A stretch of DNA of 64,000 nucleotides from Metellina segmentata. Lineage: Eukaryota; Arthropoda; Arachnida; Araneae; Tetragnathidae. The notes beneath the pieces are model-generated. The model worked only from the letters and a program-made list of their open reading frames with translations. It was not told where the DNA came from and did not search any database. Both the position numbers and the translations under genes were made by a program. The DNA lies in the NCBI GenBank assembly GCA_947359465.1, contig OX375872.1:141495608-141559607 (forward strand). Direction: 5' to 3'. This document shows, one piece after another, positions 1-11,791 of this stretch (the first letter of the stretch is position 1; every line of letters begins with the position of its first letter).

Positions 1-590
1 CTGCTCTTAATCGATTTTTCCTTTTTTAAACCGTAATTTTTCTAAAAGGTAAAAATTTCAATACGATTTAATACTTAATCTTCTAAATTTAGTTTAGTCA
101 ACATTTCACGATTGTAAAAATCAAATCTAGTAATTTCAAATTAGATGCAGAAGTTAATATTAGATTATTCTTTTCAAAATCTCAAGATGCTTGACAGTTA
201 AAACCTTAACTATTAAAACCATATGAAAAATACAAGCATACTTAAATAACAAGTCAAAAGTTTTCCTGAGAATTGATGCAGTATGGAATGTATTAAAATC
301 TGAAGGACAGTTAAAAAGTGACCACTTTCCTCAATCACTAAGTTCATGCACACTGATTCAGCAATACCTACCAATAGAAGTGAATTATTTACTGTCCCAA
401 TTTTAATCGCACTGAACATTAAAATCTTTACAGATCTTATTGTAAGTGAATAAGATTGATCTCTATTTGCTTTATTAGATTTTATGCTTAATTGAAGATC
501 TCCAGGTTACATTTCTGGCCCTTGCGCCCAACCTAATCAACAAAATTACTAATTTGGGCTAGGTTATAATCCCCTGTTTATAGTTCAGGA
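1..590. other. AT-rich stretch, nothing recognised
   Basis: No coding potential, terminal repeat or RNA gene seen, apart from a short SINE-B-like 'cccttgcgcc' scrap near 520. Confidence 0.5.
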
Positions 591-824
591 ATGTTAAGAT
601 AGACTTGAAATGTAATGCAAGATTCCCCCACCGACTTCAGTAGCCCGTTGTGTTGTATCGGTGCATTGAACCGTGCATCAACCAACTAATTTTTAGTTTC
701 AAACTCAAATTGGCGGATTGAATGTTAAATATTAGACCATTTTATATTACATGACGGTATTCTTTATCAATTACTGTCAACTGCTATCGCTTTTACCTGT
801 TCAATGTTTAGGATCAATGTTAGG

Positions 825-1440
825 TACCCTGTCGATAGAGTTGCGTATTAGCAACCGGTAATTTAATATTAATGGTAAAGGTAATTTTTAATTAAAGTCG
901 TACTAGAGCAACACAACGGGCTTTTGACGACGGTCCGGGGTCAATTCCCTAAGGGAAAAATTCGAGGACAACTCCACGTAATTTTGAACCACGGTCATAT
1001 GACGAGGCAATACCTGAGCTGGCAAACCACTCTTCAAACTTCCACACCAACCCAATGTGAGGACTTTCGGCCACGACAGATTTATAGTACACCAGCCGCC
1101 TTTACACCATACGCTTGCAAACATCCATGCACTGACCCGGATGCGAAGCAGGAACCTACCTATCTAGAGGCTAACACCTTAACCACCAGACCGGTTGGTC
1201 GGTGTTTTAGTAACCGGAGTGTTTCGAGTTCGAGACGCGGTCCAACCGAAGACCGTCGTGTACGTGGAGTCTGATATACGTGTGGAATATGATGTATGTT
1301 AAATCTGTTGTGGCCTCAAATGTCCTCACGTTCGCGATGTGTGGAAGGTTGGAAAGTGGGGTGCAGGTCAGAAGTTATCCTCGTCATATGACCGTGATTC
1401 AAAATTATGAACCCTCTGATCTTTCTTTCGGGTTGTTTTT
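825..1440 (+). repeat. SINE family A copy, interrupted by another SINE A
   Basis: Old plus-strand copy: head 'attagcaaccgg' at 847-858, resumes at 1207 with 'gagttcgagac', and continues through 'ctcaaatgtcctcacgtt' to 'gattcaaaattatga' near 1405. The interrupting copy lies at 859-1206. Confidence 0.75.
859..1206 (-). repeat. SINE family A inserted in the older copy
   Basis: Minus-strand near-full copy: 3' end with gttaattaaa-like tail at the left, tRNA-like head at the right ('accttaaccaccagaccggt'). It is flanked by an 11-bp duplication, ttagcaaccgg (848-858) and ttagtaaccgg (1207-1217), one mismatch. The B box is damaged. Confidence 0.8.
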
Positions 1441-1565
1441 GGGTTTTATGGCACAAGGGCCATATTTGGCCTAGCTGAGTCAAACACCAGGCAAACAACA
1501 CAATGCGGGATGGAGAAAAAGCAGAAGGGTAGGTTAGTTTTATGCAATACGCAGAAGTGTAGAGG
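1435..1565 (-). repeat. SINE family B 3' part
   Basis: Reverse copy of the recurrent segment: 'gttttatggcacaagggcc' at 1442-1460, followed by 'tttggcctagctgagtcaaa'. The CT-rich middle of the element shows as its complement (gggatggagaaaaagc). Confidence 0.6.
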
Positions 1566-1774
1566 TGGGAAAAAATGGAAGGAGGAAAGATCACTAGGTA
1601 CCTTGGGGTTGTGATGCCCGTATAATAGCTTCCACATCGAATATTTTTGAACAAAACGTTTTGGCGGAATTTTTTATAAAAAGTACACATTTAAAAAAAG
1701 TACACATTTTATAAAAAGTACACATTTTATAACAATCGGACAACGAAAGAAAACTTGTTTTGAAAGTCAACTGG

Positions 1775-1875
1775 CTCCCTTACCCCTCCAAGTGGTTTTA
1801 ACGAGATATCTCGTCCATCAAGATCTAAACAATTTTGCTATTGGCGAGATATCTCGGCATTAAGAATTCCAGTTG
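1775..1875 (+). repeat. Fragment of TTAA MITE family 1
   Basis: Left end 'cccctccaagtggttttaac', then palindromic gagatatctc twice, separated by 'catcaagatct'. The right end is missing. Confidence 0.65.
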
Positions 1876-2095
1876 AATTCCGAATGCTGATGTCATCACC
1901 GCCAGTATTGCTTTAATAATACAATTTTAAAATTGCCAGATTTAGTTGGGGTAAATCTCCACTCAAACCTATTTACATTTTTACGAAACATAAAATTTTT
2001 GAATTCCATCTGATTCTTTTGACTCCATTACTTCATCAACACATTTTATGTTCGTGACGAGGAGGATCCTATACATTTTTCTGACCTATATACTT

Positions 2096-2179
2096 TTAAC
2101 TATGGCTATAGATATAACAGGCGTGATTCTTATAACTTTCAAGGTACAACTGCTGTACTGAACGTATTCTAAAGGTTAA
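2096..2179. mobile_element. Short TTAA-flanked MITE (family 2)
   Basis: 84-bp element bounded by TTAA at both ends (2096-2099, 2176-2179), sharing 'cttataactttcaa' and 'caactgctgtactgaacgta' with the better copy at 19211-19353. Confidence 0.55.
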
Positions 2180-3285
2180 GTACTGTACATTTTTTTAAAT
2201 CTACTTTTATTTGGCTGGAGATATTTTAAAAAGGGGATGTTGGATTTTACTGGGTCAAATTTTGTCTTGCGTTTGGCACAGATTGTCCACTATTGGGCCT
2301 TGCGTCATAAAATCCAAATCAATTAACAGAATGAAGATATTGCCATTTTTGCATGATGACGGAGATCCAAATTAGGTCAGTTTTTTCCGGTAACCAGGTA
2401 TCTGGTCCATCAAGATCCGGTCAGTTTTTCTAGTGACGTCGGGTCAGCCACCAGCAGGCCCTTATTTACCATTAGGCCCGTGAGGCTCGGGCCTAGGATC
2501 CCCATAATTTAAAGGTCCCAAAGTTTCAAAAGTATCTAAAATTTTAAACAAAAATAACTTTTCATATTTTCTGGAATGTTTTTTCAACAATTTTTGAAAC
2601 GGTCAACAGTCAAATACGTAAGTACCAATTGTTCTAAAATTAGTTTTTGTGATGAACGGATAACATGGGGGGGGCCCCCCTTCCTGCGTGTTGTGCCTAC
2701 TATACGAAATTTTCTAAATCGGGCCCTGGCCACCAGAATGATTAAATTGCAGAGCATACCCCAGACGCTGTTCACACGCTTTTCAATGTTCGGTTAAACG
2801 GCTATTATGTTTTAATCACCTCCCCAGGACTTGTTGGACCGGGCACGGTGATAAAAATCGGATAAATTTGTTCGACAGATAAGGTTTCCGTTGCTTTTAA
2901 CTTATCTGTAACCGATGACGCTTTGTTATGCAATAAAATAATGAAAAAGGTTTTGTCTCTTGATCAGATTTGTCTTTTGAACAGATATGTAACGGTTCGA
3001 AAACAGATTACATCTGTCACCTACTAAAGGCCTATTGAATTAAACGAAACAGTGTTGAATTTTTGAGAGCTGCGCTTCGGATATCAATAATACAATTCAA
3101 AGATATTTGAAGCTAAGGAGGATTCGGAGAGCCATGTAAATTTTTTGTAAGTAAAAAACATTGATTACATTTGCATGTGCTTATTTAAAATTATAATGTG
3201 TAAAAAGACTTGTTCATTCCAAAGAGAAGTGTTTATTTTTGTGACCAACGTTGATTTCATAGTGGTATTGTGACTGGTGTGTTTA
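2180..3285. other. Degenerate repeat stretch without genes
   Basis: Holds a SINE-B 3' scrap near 2255-2315 ('gtttggcacag...cgtcataaaa') and a TTAA-MITE scrap near 2390-2450 ('ccatcaagatccggtcag'). Nothing coding seen. Confidence 0.5.
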
Positions 3286-3289
3286 CCTT

Positions 3290-3552
3290 TTAACCCTCCA
3301 CGTGGTTCCTACGAGATATCGCGTTCATCAAGATCTGAGTAAATTTGCTAACGACAAGATATCTCGTTCATCAATATCTGAGTAATTTTGCTTGTAATGA
3401 GATAAATAGTCATCAAGATACTACCTATATTTCAAAATGATGACGCGATCAAAATCAGTTTTTTTCTTATGATGGTATAGCTCATCCATCAAGATCTGGT
3501 CGGTTTTTCCAATGACAAGATACCTCGTTTAAGTAACCACCAGGATGGTTAA
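3290..3552. mobile_element. TTAA MITE family 1, complete copy
   Basis: Bounded by TTAA at 3290-3293 and 3549-3552, with ends ccctccacgtggtt and, inverted, accaccaggatgg. The interior repeats 'gatatc' palindromes and 'catcaagatctg' blocks. TTAA targets and CC-starting ends suggest piggyBac-type mobilisation (inference). Confidence 0.7.
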
Positions 3553-3704
3553 TAACTGCTTCCGTTTGGAGAACATTACAAAAGTATCTTTTGCATTTAT
3601 AATATTTGAAAAGGTAGCAAAAATTGATAGATCCTACGCGCATTAACAATGTTGTAACAAGATATGTGTTGGTCAATGTCTTCTCAAATCCCTATTTTAA
3701 ACTT

Positions 3705-3965
3705 GGAGGGTTAAAACAATAACCCTCCAAGTTTCGACGAGATATCTCGTCCATGTTCGGGTCAATTTTGCTAAAGACGAGTTATCTCCTCCACGTTCTG
3801 GTCAATTTTGCTAAAGACGAGGTATCTCGTCGAGACAACAGCTTTAATACCCCAAGGGAAAGAAGATTCAATTAGAATAAACACATTGTCCCTTGCGTTG
3901 AACTGGTGACAGTTTCGAAAAGGTTTTTAAACCAGAGGCTTGCCACTATCGAGCAGTTTTCGACG
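3705..3965. mobile_element. TTAA MITE family 1, broken copy pair
   Basis: A right end (cttggagggttaa) at 3705-3717 is followed at once by a left end (taaccctccaag, 3720-3731), then three 'acgag.tatctc' blocks separated by 'gtcaattttgctaaagacga'. Two elements appear to abut. Confidence 0.6.
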
Positions 3966-4174
3966 CGAAGATAAACCACCAGGAGGAATAAGTTATCAAA
4001 TATCAAAAATTATACTATTGCAAATTAATTTTATTCTTCTTTCTCACGAGATGCCTAGTACCAAAGATCTTTCAAATGCAATTGCAACGATGAGCTATGG
4101 TAATTTTTCATTTATAATGTGTACTAATTGGTTAACTATGGTTGGTTTTCCTTATTAAGCATTATTCCTTAAAG

Positions 4175-4240
4175 AGAATAGCTTGCTGTGTTGCTTCAGT
4201 GCGACGGTAATTAACCTACCTACCTCCCTCCCCAGTAAAG
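4175..4240 (+). repeat. SINE family A 3' tail fragment
   Basis: 'gctgtgttgcttcagtgcga' followed by cggtaattaa and a (CTAC)n-like tail. No head is attached. Confidence 0.6.
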
Positions 4241-4545
4241 ATTTTTAACAATACCGTATATTTTATACATAAATATCTATATGGAATTGGCTGTAAGTTA
4301 GAGGGGAGAATATTTCAAAATTTAGAACTTATAAGTATGTTTTTTTATTTCAATGTGGAACAGTAAGATGGACCCTCTAAGGACATGAACAGTCTTAGTA
4401 AATATTTGCCTTCCAATTCTCAAATACAATTCTCAACACAAAACGGGCTTTTATTTTTAAAATATTTATAAAAAGCAGATAGTAATGCGTGTGTATATTA
4501 GTCTAAACTTATTGATTTCAATTTAATATTAATTAAATATTAGAT

Positions 4546-5390
4546 CAGGGCTCGAAATACTCAGGTGCACTGTGGACATGAAAATAAAATTGTGCACCTA
4601 GTTTTTTCCCGCTAGGCGCACGCAGTGCACCTAACGTTAAAATTAATTTGTTAATTGTGTTATTTATTTGTTAATTGTGTTATTTATTTGTTAATTATGT
4701 TATTTTGATGTTTGAACAAAATATTAGTATCTACCTCTCGATCTAAAGGAACGTAATTGAAATTCCTAAATACACAATATGCGAAAACAAAATCGCTGGG
4801 TCATAACGGGTTTATACAAGAGGAGTATTTATTTTGTCACTGCTACAAGAACTTTCCTATGATCGAAACATTTTCCAGCTAGCTCTGTTGAAGCAACAGC
4901 CGTGCGCAGGAGAAGGGAGAATTTAGATGTTTAAATATTTTTATTCACTATCTACTACTAACCAATATAAACATGCCTAACTAATAAAGTAGTTTCTCTC
5001 TATTATTAAAAAAAGTTGCCACCGCCGTTGCAGGATTGAAAACTGTGTTGTTTAGCTCGATTCATAGACAGTTTCCTGAGAAAGTACGTATCAGAAAATT
5101 ACGAAATTAACATGGTTTGTTCTTCATTGTGTTCCCTGGACAATTTTGAAGTTTTTTTTCCGATGCGGCTATTAGTTTAGAGTTTATTAAGTCTCAAAGT
5201 TGAAAAGCGAAATTTCTACAAGGGGTTGGCGAGTGTAAGCGAGCAAGGGGCGAAGCCCCCTTGTATATTACATTAATGCTCTTATATTACATTTTTTTTA
5301 AAGGGGCACCTAAAATATAACCTGTGCACCTAAATTAAAAACTTAGGTGCACAAGGTGCACCTGTATTAAAAAATACATTTCGAGGCCTG
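4546..5390. mobile_element. hAT-type non-autonomous element with perfect 8-bp target duplication
   Basis: Ends are cagggctcgaaata and, inverted, caggcctcgaaatg, followed inward by repeated 'aggtgcac' motifs on both sides. It is flanked by identical tattagat copies (4538-4545 and 5391-5398). An 8-bp duplication with CAGGG-like ends is the hAT signature. No open frame inside; a degenerate 21-bp direct repeat lies at 4645-4705. Confidence 0.85.
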
Positions 5391-5534
5391 TATTAGATAC
5401 TAGTTATATATAAAGTTCCAAGACATTTTGAAAGTATTGGAAGTTTATCTTCAGGCATCAAAAGCGTCGACTCATTCCTTAGAACAAAATCTTAATTGAT
5501 GAATAAGCTAAATGGGCATTGTGGGGGTGGGCTA

Positions 5535-6115
5535 ATTAGTTCAGTAGCAGACACTGACCGTAGTAACAAACCAAATCTACTATGGTCTTTGTGACAAACT
5601 ATTAACTAAAATTATCGGGGAGTTAAATAAAAAAAATGACCGTAGAAACCAAAAAATAATTGTAGAGACGCTAAAAAATGATTAGGGTCACTGAAAAATG
5701 ACCGTTAGAGACACCATGAAGTGACCGTTAGAGACAAATCAAAATACGACCCTATTATAGGGGTTATGCCTTGGACGGTTATTTTTGGTGTTCCTTAGGT
5801 TATTTTTTGTCTCTACGTTTACTTGTTTGTCTTTATGGTCATTTTCTGATTTATCTCCACGTTAATTTGTTTGGTTTGTCACTAAAGTCAGTGTAGAGAC
5901 ACACCAAAATATGGCCATATAGAGGCAAACCAAAACATGATTGTAGAGACAACCTAAAAAGGACCTTTAACGACAACAACAAAAAATGACCGTTAGGAAC
6001 ACCAAAAAAATGACCGTTAGGGACACCAAAAAATGACCGTTAGAATTACCGTAAAGAAACAAACCAAAAAACGATCCGTATGGAGACAAACTAAAAATGA
6101 CCATAGAACGAGTAA
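5535..6115. repeat. Degenerate ~23-bp tandem repeat with inverted middle
   Basis: Many units of the form 'aaaatgaccgttagagacac' in plus orientation at about 5630-5755 and 5885-6110, and in reverse ('ggttattttttgtctctac') at about 5765-5885. Unit borders drift, so this is an old array. Confidence 0.7.
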
Positions 6116-6774
6116 AACCCAACATAATTTTTTGTGCTAAAAAGAACTTTTAATCGCAAGTAACAATACTATATAAAAATTTCAGTAAAAAAAATACATA
6201 AAACTCACAAAACACTAAACTGACTTAAATTATTGATCCATTCTCGTAATTTTTTATCGAAATGTTTTTATAGACAAAAATATTTATATTTCTTATCCTA
6301 GCACTAGAACAGCCAGATTTTAGACTTACCCAAAACCGCCATTGTGGGTCAACTTGACCCTCATAAGAAATATGTAAGCCATACAAAAACTAAATTTTTT
6401 GTATTTGATAAAGGATGTTGAAATGACAATGTATAAGAGTTTTTATAGGTTTTCCTGTTAGTTTTAGAGTTAGTTTTTTTAGTAATTTTTTTTAGTTTTT
6501 AGAGCTAATTTTTTTTTTGGCTTAAAAAGTTATTCTTTGAAATGGGCAACAAAAAATGATAATATATGACAGTATATAATGTAATGTATAATATTACACA
6601 ATATTATACACTACATTATACAAAATTGGAATGTATAATATTACACAATATTCTTTAGCAGAAGTACGTGTTAAGAAAACAAACAAAAGATACAAATGCA
6701 AATAATACAAATTAACACACATGTTTCAAAGTGAATTACAAAAAGCATAAACTATGAGTAAACATAATGTGTTC

Positions 6775-7080
6775 CAAAGTTCAATAGACATTAGCGCAGG
6801 TGGAACAATTTGAAGGCTTGACGTTGACATCAACATATTTACCACAAATTGGTTTCTGGTGTTCCTCACAGCTGGCAGAAATCTTATTCTGTACCTGGCA
6901 AAGTTAAGAGGCACATTTCTTTCATTTTAGGGTCAGTACTTGGAACAATTGGAGCGTCTTTTGCGCAAAGCAAAATTCGTAGTTCTTCCACGAGCGCAAA
7001 AATAAATTCTCAAAGTAAAATTTTGGAGCCCGGAGATTCCTTGAAAGTTAGCCAAGCATTGACTGCAGCAATGTAAAGGA
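6775..7080 (-). pseudogene. piggyBac-like transposase C-terminal remnant
   Basis: Minus-strand frame with a stop reads AAVNAWLTFKESPGSKILL, then FALVEELR, then (after a frame change) a Cys/His-rich end with CEEHQKPICGK and CSTCAN. piggyBac transposases have a helix of this type followed by a C-terminal Cys-rich zinc-binding domain. The catalytic core is gone. Confidence 0.6.
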
Positions 7081-7255
7081 CGTTATTAAAACCATGAAGG
7101 GGCCACCTAAGAGTCCCACATCTCGTAGTATATTCCCTTAGCATCTGATCTATACTACATCTACACCACATTTAGTTTAAATTGTAGTAAGTGACATTGT
7201 TAGCAAGCACATTCGTGTGTATAGTGCAAAATCGTGACATTCTTTTGATACACAC

Positions 7256-7257
<2 letters not shown>

Positions 7258-7346
<89 letters not shown>
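7258..7346. repeat. (AT)n microsatellite
   Basis: About 44 uninterrupted AT dinucleotides inside the piggyBac-like relic. Confidence 0.98.
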
Positions 7347-7348
<2 letters not shown>

Positions 7349-8094
7349 CTGAATCTAACGGCTTGAAGAGGGCAAGGGCCTCCTGTTTACTTAATCCTTT
7401 GAATATTGTTTGTAAGGGGAAATGTTTACACACTGGTCGAAATCCAAATCACCGAGAACACAACTGAGGAAATTGACGTCGAGTTTCGTTCTCGATAGTA
7501 GCTGTAGAAGGACTGGTTTCCCTCCAAAAGTTCTGTAGCACACCAACGATGCTATGGTGTAAGCGTATTTCAGAGAACAGTCAGAGTGCTTAGAACGAAC
7601 CCGCTAACTATCGCGATGCTCATCGCAATCGAACTAAATTTTGCGGTGCGAGTTTCCCCATGGAAAACAAAAATGTAGGACCGGGAATTCGAAAACAGAC
7701 ATTCACTTGAAAATCGGTCACTTTTCTTATGAGGGTCAAAATGACCCCTGTTGGCTGTTCTAGGTATTTTTTAGATTATTTAATTTAATAATTAATATAG
7801 AAATACGAAAACTTGTCACAGTACACTTGGAAGCATTTTAAGAAAAATTAAGAAATATGAGCTTCGATGTTCAACTGTAAGGTCAAATAAAGCATGAGAA
7901 ATTGGAAAAAGGGTCAAAATGACCCCAACGGCGCTTCTAGTGCTAGTGTCAAATATTAAGAGAAAGCGAAAAGAAATCGCTGAATACTGAAAGTAATGTG
8001 GAGCTTTCGTTAATTTTACCAATTTCAGCTTAAATGCCAACTGATTTCTCAAATCAATGGAATTCTTGTTTCCCTCTTATATTGAGTATACCTT

Positions 8095-8175
8095 ATGCCA
8101 ATCAGCAACTCCTAGGTGCGTTACGTCATTTGACCGTAGTTCAAAATGACGAGGTGTTGTCCTCGGATAGGAAAA
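8095..8175 (+). repeat. SINE family A internal fragment
   Basis: 'gtcatttgaccgtagttcaa' followed by 'aatgacgaggtgttgtcctc', a short internal piece of the family. Confidence 0.65.
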
Positions 8176-8405
8176 AGAGCATACAGAAAACAAATAACAG
8201 CAAATTATATATATTCATAATTAGCTTAATGAATTTTCTTTAAGCATTTTTACAAATTTGTGTGCCATGTGATTCCTAATAGGAATTTCAAATTTGTGCA
8301 CAATTAGCTTTTTCTCAATATAAATGTTGGTTACGGTAATTTTCTACGGGGGAACTTCTTTCCTGTACGCATTACTTTTCTTGCCTTTAGAATGCGATTT
8401 CAGCA

Positions 8406-8435
8406 TCTCTTTCTCTCTCCTCTCTCTCTCTCTCT
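8406..8435. repeat. (TC)n microsatellite
   Basis: Imperfect TC dinucleotide run. Confidence 0.85.
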
Positions 8436-8479
8436 TGCCAATGAAGATTCAAGAATTAATTCAGAATAGATATATAAAT

Positions 8480-8945
8480 GTTGATTGATCAACACCAAGT
8501 AGTTTAACACCAAACGTCACTAAAATGGCGATGAACAACATTTTAAGGTAACTCCCCCGAAATGTATCATACGAGAGCATTTGGAGCGGAAGCAAAATTT
8601 TCTCTTTCCCTTTACTTTTTTTACACGGAAAAATTATTCGAATACCAGAGGAATTTTTCGTGTTAAACAAACCAGACAGAAGACGGAGATATTGCAACCT
8701 GTTACACAACTGTTTTCACCTGAAACATATCGGGTTTCCCTTAATAGTTTGATAGCTGATTGATCAATGCCAATTGGATGAAACACGTTTAAAAGGTAGT
8801 TTATCGTCAAAACACCGATAGACTATTATTTAACATTTTAAAGTAACCCTAATATGAATCATACAAGGAGCATTTGGGAGCGAAAGTAAAATATCAGCCT
8901 TCTTTCTGGTTTACACTGAAAATCCTTCATATATGACGCATTTAA
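8480..8945. repeat. Two direct copies of an unrecognised ~110-200-bp repeat
   Basis: Shared order of blocks: 'attgatcaa', 'aacattttaa.gtaac', 'tatcatac..gagcatttgg.agcg' and 'acac.gaaaa', once from 8486 and once from 8758. A weaker third copy lies near 26817-26965. The family is not recognised. Confidence 0.5.
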
Positions 8946-8999
8946 GTGCCTCCTTTCACTTTATCATCAACATGCAAAACTTTCGTGCTAAAAGCTCGT

Positions 9000-9865
9000 T
9001 CAATATCAGTGTTGTATCAAAAGTGACATTGCACGTTCAATAAACAATTGAAAAGTTGCGCAAACTAATAAGTTGCTTGCAAAGTGATGATTCATCGAAA
9101 GAAAAGAGGATTACGTTCTATTAGCAAAATAGTACGCTTTTGCCAATAGTGTAAATCTTCGGGAGCAGAAAGTGCTCAAAACTGTGACGTACGTCGCAGA
9201 ACAAACAGTCTTTACAGAAAAATTTTCCTTAATTTTATCAAAATTTTGGTCAGTTTGTTTTTAAATCGTCAGTTACGATGTTCTGCAGTGCAAAGGGCGC
9301 TCCTTGCCATACCTTTTTCCTTTTCTAGCTACGGAACAACCTATCTACACCGCCCAAATTACCACAAACACTAAATAACACTCATGTCCATGACAAAATA
9401 TTTAACTTCCAAAGCTATCGACAGAATTGCAAATTCTGAAAGTATGTCTTGGTTTTAAATAAAGTAAGTGAATTCATTTTGATGTTTAATTATAAATATG
9501 TAATACATATTTACCCGATATTTGTGTTTGACGTCTGTTTTTGATTTGACTGCAGTTTTCAAAATTCGGACGAAATGCCTGCAGAATAATTGCAATTGCT
9601 TGGAGTTGTGTTGCAGAACAATGGATATAATTCTGTACCTGGGGTGTGATCAGAAATACTTTGGAGCCTCATTTCATGGGTATTTTTTATTTGACAGCGT
9701 GCACTTTTTGGAGAAATGGGGGAGAGGTCCGCTCACCCTTCAACACACTTTCTCAAGTAACGCAGCCACTTATTTGCGTTGACCGTAATCGACAGGCATC
9801 ACGAGAATCCGAATAAGATACTGAAATGTCAATATCATACTGCGTTTTCTCCCAGTCAAAATTTA
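9000..9865. other. No feature recognised
   Basis: Mixed composition; open frames here are short and unlike any family I know. No terminal repeats identified. Confidence 0.45.
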
Positions 9866-9869
9866 CGGC

Positions 9870-10088
9870 GCAGCGGTGACCTGATTGAAGAGTAACGGAG
9901 AGTAGCGAGTTCGAATCAAACCAAAGACCGTCAAGAAAAGGGGGGGGGAGGCGCCAACCAACCTCAAGTTGGAATGGTGTGAAAGTAAGGAGTGTGGGGT
10001 GCCAGCTCAGGTGTGACCTCATCGGAGCGTGGTTCAAAATTACGTGGTGTTGTCCACGGATCTTTCTTTACGGGTCTGGTCCCGGACG
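9870..10088 (+). repeat. SINE family A, 5' portion, split by a 2.4-kb insertion
   Basis: 'cgagttcgaatcaaaccaaa' (B-box-like) then 'agtgtggggtgccagctcag' and 'tcaaaattacgtggtgttgt', up to tcccggacg (10080-10088). The family sequence resumes after the same nine bases at 12514. Confidence 0.75.
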
Positions 10089-10109
10089 CTATTTTCCAAA
10101 CCCTCATAG

Positions 10110-11776
10110 ATACAAATACAAATATTGACGACCAGCTACAGGCTCAAGCCCAACAAGGCTGGTCCTTTGTTTATGAATTCTCCAATTCCCACTGACTATC
10201 CAATTGTGTCTTAAATTCGTACACTCCCTTTGAATTAACTATATTTTCTGGCAACGCGTTCCAACTGTCTATTACCCTATTAAAGTAGTAGTTTTTCCTT
10301 AAATCCCGATTAAAATGTGTCTTATTCAATTTATACCCATGGCCACTTGTTCTGTTATCCCTATTGAAATTAAAGCCCTCTGTGTCCCCTTGTTTTACAA
10401 ACTTGAAAAGCTGAATCAAATCCCCCCTCCTTCTTCTTCTTTCCAGTGTATACATGTTTAGATTACTTAAACGTTCGTTATAGTCGAAATTTGCTAGCCC
10501 CTTTATTATTTTTGTAGCTCTGTGCTGAACCCTTTCAATTGATTCTATGTCCTTTCTCATATATGGAGCCCAGAATTGTACAGCATATTCTAGATGTGAT
10601 CTTACTAAACCCTTATATAATGGCAATATTATATTCTTATCCCTTTGAATTTACAGTCTTTTTTTAATATACCCCAATAACCTATTAGCCTTTTTACCCG
10701 CAGCTGAACATTGGTGACCCATTTTAAAATCCCTGTGAATTATCACCCCAAGATCCTTGACTGTTTCTCCCTCCTTTACCTTTACTCCCTGTAGACAGTA
10801 CTCGGCTCCACTGTTCCTGTAACCCATATGCAGAACTTGACATTTCCCTACATTAAATGACATACCCCATTTTACAGCCCATTCGGATATCTTATCAAAA
10901 TCTCCTTGTAAATTTTCTATCTGTAACTTGGTATCCACTGTCCCCCATATTTTTAAGTCATCTGCAAATATACTGATTCTATTCTTGATCCCCTGACCTA
11001 TACCATCTATGAAAATTATAAATAAAATTGGTCCCAAAAATGATCCCTGAGGCACCCCTCTTATAACTTCTGTCCACTGTGAATAATTTCCTTTTACCTG
11101 CACTCTCTGCTTTCTACCCAATAACCAATTTTTTATCCATATTAATGTTTTTCCCTGAATCCCCAGCCTTTCCAATTTAAACAGTAATGCCTCATGAGGT
11201 ACTTTATCAAAAGCCTTTTGAAAATCTATGTACATGATATCCACACTGCTCTTATTATCCAGCTCCTCAGTAATTTTTTCGTAGAACTTCAAAAGGTTTG
11301 TAGAGCAGGATCTGCCCTTCCTAAACCCATACTGATTCTCTGATAACAGTCCCCCCTCCTCCAAGTATAACATTATATGCTTTTTTAACAGAGATTCAAA
11401 TATTTTGCAAATTACTGATGTTAGACTTACTGGTCTATAGTTGCCCGGATCACTTTGTATTCCCTTTTTGAAAATTGGAGTTATGTTGGCCAACTTCCAA
11501 TCCATTGTCACCCAACCTGTGCTATATGTTGAATTAAATATCGTGTGAATTACTTCCCCCAGTTCTTCCGCGCATTCCACTAGTACTCTCGGATAAATAT
11601 CGTCTGGCCCTGGTGCTTTAGATGGCTTAATTCTTTTCAACTGATGTACTATTTCTTCCCTGTTGAATTTGCATTCTTTAATTATACCCCCTGCAAAGGC
11701 TACTGATCCCTGAGGCACCCCACTTATAACTTCTGTCCACTGTGAATAATTTCCTTTTACCTGCACTCTCTGCTTT
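10110..11776 (-). pseudogene. Truncated CR1-like LINE reverse transcriptase
   Basis: Minus strand. The main frame (11766-10651) holds the reverse-transcriptase fingers and palm: KAPGPDDI, FKKG..SDPGNYRPVSLTS, QYGFRKGRSC, DIMYIDFQKAFDKVPHE, GVPQGS and the catalytic FADD. After one in-frame TAA the same frame continues (10626-10171) with the usual C-terminal segment RSHLEYAVQFWAPY...IERVQHRATKII. The endonuclease and ORF1 are missing. The 5' junction is rearranged: 11704-11776 is a direct copy of 11041-11113, placing a second GVPQGS at the start. 3' UTR about 10110-10195. Confidence 0.93.
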
Positions 11777-11791
11777 GATTCCTAGATACTA

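Larger units (their letters stand above)
6298..7957 (-). mobile_element. piggyBac-like element relic
   Basis: The left end has 'gcactagaacagcc' and the palindromic block gggtcaacttgaccctcata. The right side has the inverted matches 'tatgagggtcaaaatgaccc' with 'ggctgttctagg' (about 7728-7764) and again 'gggtcaaaatgacccc' with 'cttctagtgctagtg' (about 7914-7952). The interior carries a transposase remnant. Confidence 0.65.

Noticed and set aside
924..1274. 116-residue open frame
   Set aside because: Lies across two nested SINEs; the same pattern appears wherever the SINE occurs (35629, 36142, 49646), so it is a repeat artefact.
5535..6115. Repeat array considered as CRISPR
   Set aside because: Units are degenerate, adjacent without unique spacers, and inverted in the middle; the DNA is eukaryotic.
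7200..7433. Open frame rich in Tyr-Ile
   Set aside because: Translation of an (AT)n microsatellite.
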